From positions 1 to 8,296 of the forward strand of contig JAEZIV010000087.1 in NCBI GenBank assembly GCA_023436515.1: a stretch of DNA of 8,296 nucleotides, given 5' to 3'. The notes below the pieces were generated by a model. The model was not told the origin of the DNA and did not search any database. It saw only the letters and a list, made by a program, of their open reading frames with translations. The translations under genes and the position numbers were made by a program. Position 1 is the stretch's first letter, and every line of letters begins with the position of its first letter. This DNA is from Bacillota bacterium. GTDB taxonomy: Bacteria > Bacillota > Clostridia > Acetivibrionales > DSM-1351. Shown here one piece after another: positions 5,657 to 8,296 of this stretch.

Positions 5657-6325
5657 ATGATCCAGATTGATGATGCAGGTAGCGGAAGCTTTGTCGGTGG
5701 AACATGTATTGGCTTTTACCGTCCTGAAACCAATGAATATTTTTTTGACATAATACCTGTAGAATTATATGACAGCGTTAATTTTAAGAAAAAGCTCTAC
5801 CTTGATAATGTTGTTGAAATTGCCGAGAAAGCCTTCAAGGCTTTAAAGGTAAATCAACATGAAACAATAGAAATATGCAGAGGGTATATGTTTGAAAAGC
5901 TTAAGCCCTGGCTGACAAAGCTGGGCTTTTGCTGGTACGTTACACAAATAACGGGTAAAATTCAGGAGGTAGTTGAAAAAAACTTTGAAATCTACACAAT
6001 TAAGCTGGGGCTTCCTGCTGAATATATAAAATATACACGCTACCCCTTTCACTTTCATAAGCTGCTGAGGTGGGTGCTTTGTGACTATGATAACAGAATT
6101 CAGCTATGCAAGGTGGGTTGGAAGAGCTGGCAAAAAATCCAGACTATAGTACCATCTGTTTCCTACTCCAGGATGGAGCATACTAACTATTATTGTCTGA
6201 AGTGCGGTAAACGTATAAAAAAGGGTTCAAATGTTGCTGTGTTGGAGTTTTACAGCAATCAGCTCAATTACATTTTCTTGCATAAGGGCTGTGAATGTCA
6301 GCCCTATATTGAAAAGCATGTTTGA
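5657..6325 (+). CDS. Uncharacterised protein with RNase HII-like N-terminal motif and putative C-terminal zinc site
   Basis: I do not recognise a named family. The protein is 222 residues from the start chosen by the ribosome site (232 if the upstream ATG at 5627 is used). There is no signal peptide or membrane segment, so it should be cytosolic. The N-terminus IQIDDAGSGSFVGG at 2-15 resembles the G-I-D-E-A-G-R-G-x-x-x-G motif of RNase HII, with D5 and D6 as possible metal ligands. A second conserved-looking acidic spot is E72 in TIEICRGY. The middle is helical and rich in aromatic and basic residues. Near the end C180 and C183 (CLKCGKRIKKG), then H209 and C212 (LHKGC) with C214, could form a C2HC zinc site. 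It is alone on its strand, divergent from the RpiR-type regulator and convergent with the carboxyltransferase gene. Nuclease or nucleic acid binding is only a hypothesis. Confidence 0.8.
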   Translation: MIQIDDAGSGSFVGGTCIGFYRPETNEYFFDIIPVELYDSVNFKKKLYLDNVVEIAEKAFKALKVNQHETIEICRGYMFEKLKPWLTKLGFCWYVTQITGKIQEVVEKNFEIYTIKLGLPAEYIKYTRYPFHFHKLLRWVLCDYDNRIQLCKVGWKSWQKIQTIVPSVSYSRMEHTNYYCLKCGKRIKKGSNVAVLEFYSNQLNYIFLHKGCECQPYIEKHV

Positions 6326-6344
6326 TTAATAGCTTTTGCATGGA

Positions 6345-6390
6345 ATACCCTGTAAACAGCTGGCTTTACGCCAACGGCTTACAGGGTTCT
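6345..6390. terminator. Hairpin terminator between convergent genes
   Basis: ACCCTGTAA (6347-6355) and TTACAGGGT (6379-6387) form a 9-bp stem. A nested TGGC/GCCA stem inside gives a long, partly interrupted hairpin. It is followed on the plus strand by TCTTAT, a short T-rich tail, and the minus-strand side has little T. It lies 21 bases past the orphan gene stop and 19 bases past the carboxyltransferase stop, so it may end both transcripts. Confidence 0.65.
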
Positions 6391-6406
6391 TATAATTACC
6401 TCAATA

Positions 6407-7942
6407 CTATATTTTTGTTCTGAATCTCTCCAGCATCCCGTATAGACCCCATCTGTTCTGGTTATTCAGTTTGGATATGTTACCTACGGCATATTGTCTT
6501 CCTACCTTAGCTCCCATATCCGCTACTACTGCAGATATAGCTGCAACCACCTCAGGACTTACACCCTCTGCCTTTGGCTCTGAAGGAGCAGAAGCCTTCT
6601 GTCTGTCCTCAATCCTCTGCTTGAAGAATTTCTCGGCAACCTGAGGAAGCATTGCATAGGATAGAATATCCTCTTCCTGTTCCATATAAGCCTTCACAGC
6701 TTCCTTTATTTTATCCAGCTCAGGCTCAATAAGATCCGCCGGTCTGCAGGTTATAGGCTCTTCATCTCCGAGAATCTTTTTGCGGATTTCATCACTGATT
6801 GGAGCAGGAGTCTTACCGTATTCTCCTTTTATAATACCCTTTGATTCCTTTGGAACCATCTTGTATCTTTCTCCGGTTAGTACGTTCATAACAGCCTGAG
6901 TTCCGACAATCTGGCTGGTTGGAGTAACGAGCGGCGGAAAGCCGAAGTCTTCGCGGACTCTGGGTACCTCTCTTAAAACCTCCTCATACTTATCAAGGGC
7001 ATTTGCCTGCTTCAGCTGAGATACCAGATTTGAAAGCATTCCACCGGGAACCTGGTATATAAGTGCATTTACGTCGACTCCCATTACTTTTACATCAAGT
7101 AATCCGCTCTCAATGTATTTTTCCTTTAGAGGCCTGAAATAATCAGCAATTTCGCTGAGCTTCTCAAGATCCAAACCACTGTCATATGGTGTATCCTTTA
7201 GTGTGGCAACCAAAGGCTCGGTGGGAGGCTGTGAGGTTCCAAGAGCCATAGGAGATATTGCACAGTCCACTACATCAACACCTGCTTCAATTGCCTTTAT
7301 ATATGTCATTGAAGCTACACCGCTGGTATAGTGTGTATGAAGCTGTATGGGTATCTTAACATTTTCCTTTAAGGCCTTAACCAGCTCATATGCTTGGTAT
7401 GGAACCAATAGGCCCGCCATGTCCTTTATACATATGGAGTCTGCTCCCATCTCCTCAATGCGCTTCGCGTCCTTGACAAAGAGTTCAAGACTATGCACAG
7501 GACTCACTGTATAGCATATACAACCCTGAGCATGACCACCCTCCCTTTTACAGGCCCTGATTGCGGTTTCTATGTTTCTCGGGTCGTTTAATGCGTCAAA
7601 TATTCTCATTATGTCCATACCATTTGCTATGGCTTTTTGGACGAAATATTCTGCAACATCATCTGCATAGTGCTTGTAGCCGAGAAGGTTCTGTCCTCTT
7701 AAAAGCATTTGCAGAGGAGTTTTCTTTGCAGCTTCCTTTATTTTTCTGAGTCTGGCCCAGGGATCTTCATTTAAGAATCTCATGGATGCATCAAAAGTAG
7801 CTCCACCCCATGCTTCCAGCGAATGATATCCGACATTATCAAGCTTTTCGATAATCGGAAGCATATCTTCAGTTTTCATTCTGGTTGCAATCAGCGACTG
7901 ATGTGCATCTCTCAGTACTGTTTCAGTTATTCTTACTCCCAT
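6407..7942 (-). CDS. oadA: Pyruvate/oxaloacetate carboxyltransferase subunit (OadA / PycB / transcarboxylase 5S family)
   Basis: This 511-residue subunit carries the carboxyltransferase site that moves CO2 between biotin and pyruvate/oxaloacetate. It has the DRE-TIM type barrel with RDAHQSLIATR at 11-21, EAWGGATFD at 43-51, IKDMAG at 172-177 and QLHTHYTSG at 200-208. The expected metal ligands are D12, K173 (carbamylated in the family), H202 and H204. A conserved carboxylase domain follows to about residue 445. There is no biotin domain of its own. Instead, after a linker rich in Ala, Pro, Glu and Lys (about 449-462), it ends in PEVVAAISAVVADMG and NRWGLYGMLERFRTK, which resembles the tail of decarboxylase gamma/delta subunits. 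The ATG at 7942 has AAAGGAG six bases upstream; a TTG at 7963 is less likely. A separate biotin carrier gene lies just upstream. Whether the complex acts as decarboxylase, carboxylase or transcarboxylase cannot be decided here. Confidence 0.92.
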   Translation of the reverse strand: MGVRITETVLRDAHQSLIATRMKTEDMLPIIEKLDNVGYHSLEAWGGATFDASMRFLNEDPWARLRKIKEAAKKTPLQMLLRGQNLLGYKHYADDVAEYFVQKAIANGMDIMRIFDALNDPRNIETAIRACKREGGHAQGCICYTVSPVHSLELFVKDAKRIEEMGADSICIKDMAGLLVPYQAYELVKALKENVKIPIQLHTHYTSGVASMTYIKAIEAGVDVVDCAISPMALGTSQPPTEPLVATLKDTPYDSGLDLEKLSEIADYFRPLKEKYIESGLLDVKVMGVDVNALIYQVPGGMLSNLVSQLKQANALDKYEEVLREVPRVREDFGFPPLVTPTSQIVGTQAVMNVLTGERYKMVPKESKGIIKGEYGKTPAPISDEIRKKILGDEEPITCRPADLIEPELDKIKEAVKAYMEQEEDILSYAMLPQVAEKFFKQRIEDRQKASAPSEPKAEGVSPEVVAAISAVVADMGAKVGRQYAVGNISKLNNQNRWGLYGMLERFRTKI

Positions 7943-7948
7943 ATCTGT

Positions 7949-7955
7949 CTCCTTT
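7949..7955 (-). promoter_or_regulatory. Ribosome binding site deciding the carboxyltransferase start
   Basis: AAAGGAG lies six bases before the ATG at 7942-7940. It overlaps the codons of the longer TTG-initiated version, which argues for the shorter protein. Confidence 0.75.
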
Positions 7956-7973
7956 TCCTTCAAGCTAATCTAC

Positions 7974-8025
7974 AGCCAAGCACAAAGTACTATCCATAAT
8001 ATCAAGTGAGCTCATATACTTGGCT
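7974..8025 (-). other. Potential RNA stem in the spacer before the carboxyltransferase gene
   Basis: AGCCAAG (7974-7980) and CTTGGCT (8019-8025) are perfect 7-bp complements 38 bases apart. CAAGT (8003-8007) and ACTTG (8018-8022) offer an alternative inner stem that uses the same bases. The structure would sit between the carrier and transferase genes on one transcript and could affect RNA stability or the ratio of the two products. No T-run follows, so it is not a terminator. Confidence 0.3.
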
Positions 8026-8103
8026 TTCCGGTTTCCATGAAAATCTGTTGGTCATATTGGTGTTTTATAACCCTCAGCTCCACGTTGAATGTTGCCTCCA
8101 TTC

Positions 8104-8296
8104 TTAACCAATGGTTACCATTACCTGACGGGCAGTAACCGACTTACCTGGCTCAACATTTAGATCAACAACTTTTCCATCCATAGGTGCAACAATTTCA
8201 TTTTCCATTTTCATAGCTTCAAGTATTAGCAATACCTGACCCTTCTTTACTGTATCGCCGGCTGCAACCTTGACCTTTAGAACAGTACCGGGCATG
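8104..8296 (-). CDS. Biotin/lipoyl attachment protein (biotin carboxyl carrier subunit), 5' end outside window
   Basis: Only the last 63 or so residues are visible. They are a complete-looking biotinyl domain: MPGTVLKVKVAAGDTVKKGQ, then the biotinylation motif EAMKMENEI with the target lysine encoded at 8209-8211, then APMDGKV and a final beta strand ending MVTIG. Biotin attached to this lysine carries CO2 between the carboxylase or decarboxylase site and the carboxyltransferase. The Met at 8295 is almost certainly internal, because related proteins continue upstream with a Pro/Ala-rich linker and APMPGT is the usual context. The frame is open to the window edge. The gene is 161 bases upstream of the carboxyltransferase gene on the same strand, and the two products most likely form one complex. 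Confidence 0.93.
   Translation of the reverse strand, partial: MPGTVLKVKVAAGDTVKKGQVLLILEAMKMENEIVAPMDGKVVDLNVEPGKSVTARQVMVTIG

Noticed and set aside
5840..6060. 71-codon minus-strand frame opposite the orphan plus-strand gene
   Set aside because: The plus-strand frame has a ribosome site, ordered motifs and a terminator; the antisense frame has none of these.
8012..8101. 29-codon minus-strand open frame between the biotin carrier and the carboxyltransferase genes
   Set aside because: It has no ribosome site before its ATG and the peptide resembles nothing I know; kept only as part of the spacer observation.
1..8296. CRISPR array, transposon, prophage, tRNA or riboswitch
   Set aside because: I looked for regular repeats, transposase or integrase motifs, tRNA arms and T-box or other conserved leader motifs and saw none.

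Overview
The window reads as chromosomal DNA from a low-GC, mesophilic, anaerobic Firmicute. Gene content, strong GGAGG ribosome sites and AT-rich spacers suggest a clostridium of the Ruminiclostridium/Hungateiclostridium type. That placement is inference; no taxonomic marker was compared. All genes are on the minus strand except one orphan gene on the plus strand. Coding density is high and no gap exceeds 300 bases. I see no tRNA, rRNA, CRISPR array, transposon or prophage sequence.

Layout, in order of minus-strand transcription (right to left). At the right edge is the C-terminal end of a biotin carboxyl carrier protein, followed by a pyruvate/oxaloacetate carboxyltransferase subunit of the OadA/PycB/transcarboxylase 5S family. 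Together they look like part of a split biotin-dependent carboxylase, decarboxylase or transcarboxylase. A hairpin terminator separates this from a convergent plus-strand gene for an unrecognised 222-residue protein with an RNase HII-like acidic motif at its N-terminus and a possible zinc site at its C-terminus. That gene is divergent from a MurR/RpiR-family regulator, and the AT-rich space between them contains palindromes. The regulator is followed by a BaiN/HI0933-type flavoprotein and, after a 120-base gap, a small single-pass membrane protein that ends in a good intrinsic terminator.

A new transcription unit then appears to begin: HutP-family RNA-binding protein, AroH-type chorismate mutase, cytidylate kinase (cmk) and IspH (running off the left edge). 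It joins a putative RNA regulator to aromatic amino acid, nucleotide and isoprenoid functions. The cmk-ispH pairing is well known in Firmicutes, and IspH is often fused to S1 domains in clostridia; here the frame is still open at the window edge.

Most of the window is ordinary housekeeping sequence. The points most worth a second look are the HutP-family protein with no hut genes nearby and altered metal-ligand positions, the plus-strand orphan protein, the extra C-terminal segment on the carboxyltransferase, and a strong Shine-Dalgarno before cmk that has no start codon at the usual distance. I found no convincing evidence of a wholly new system.
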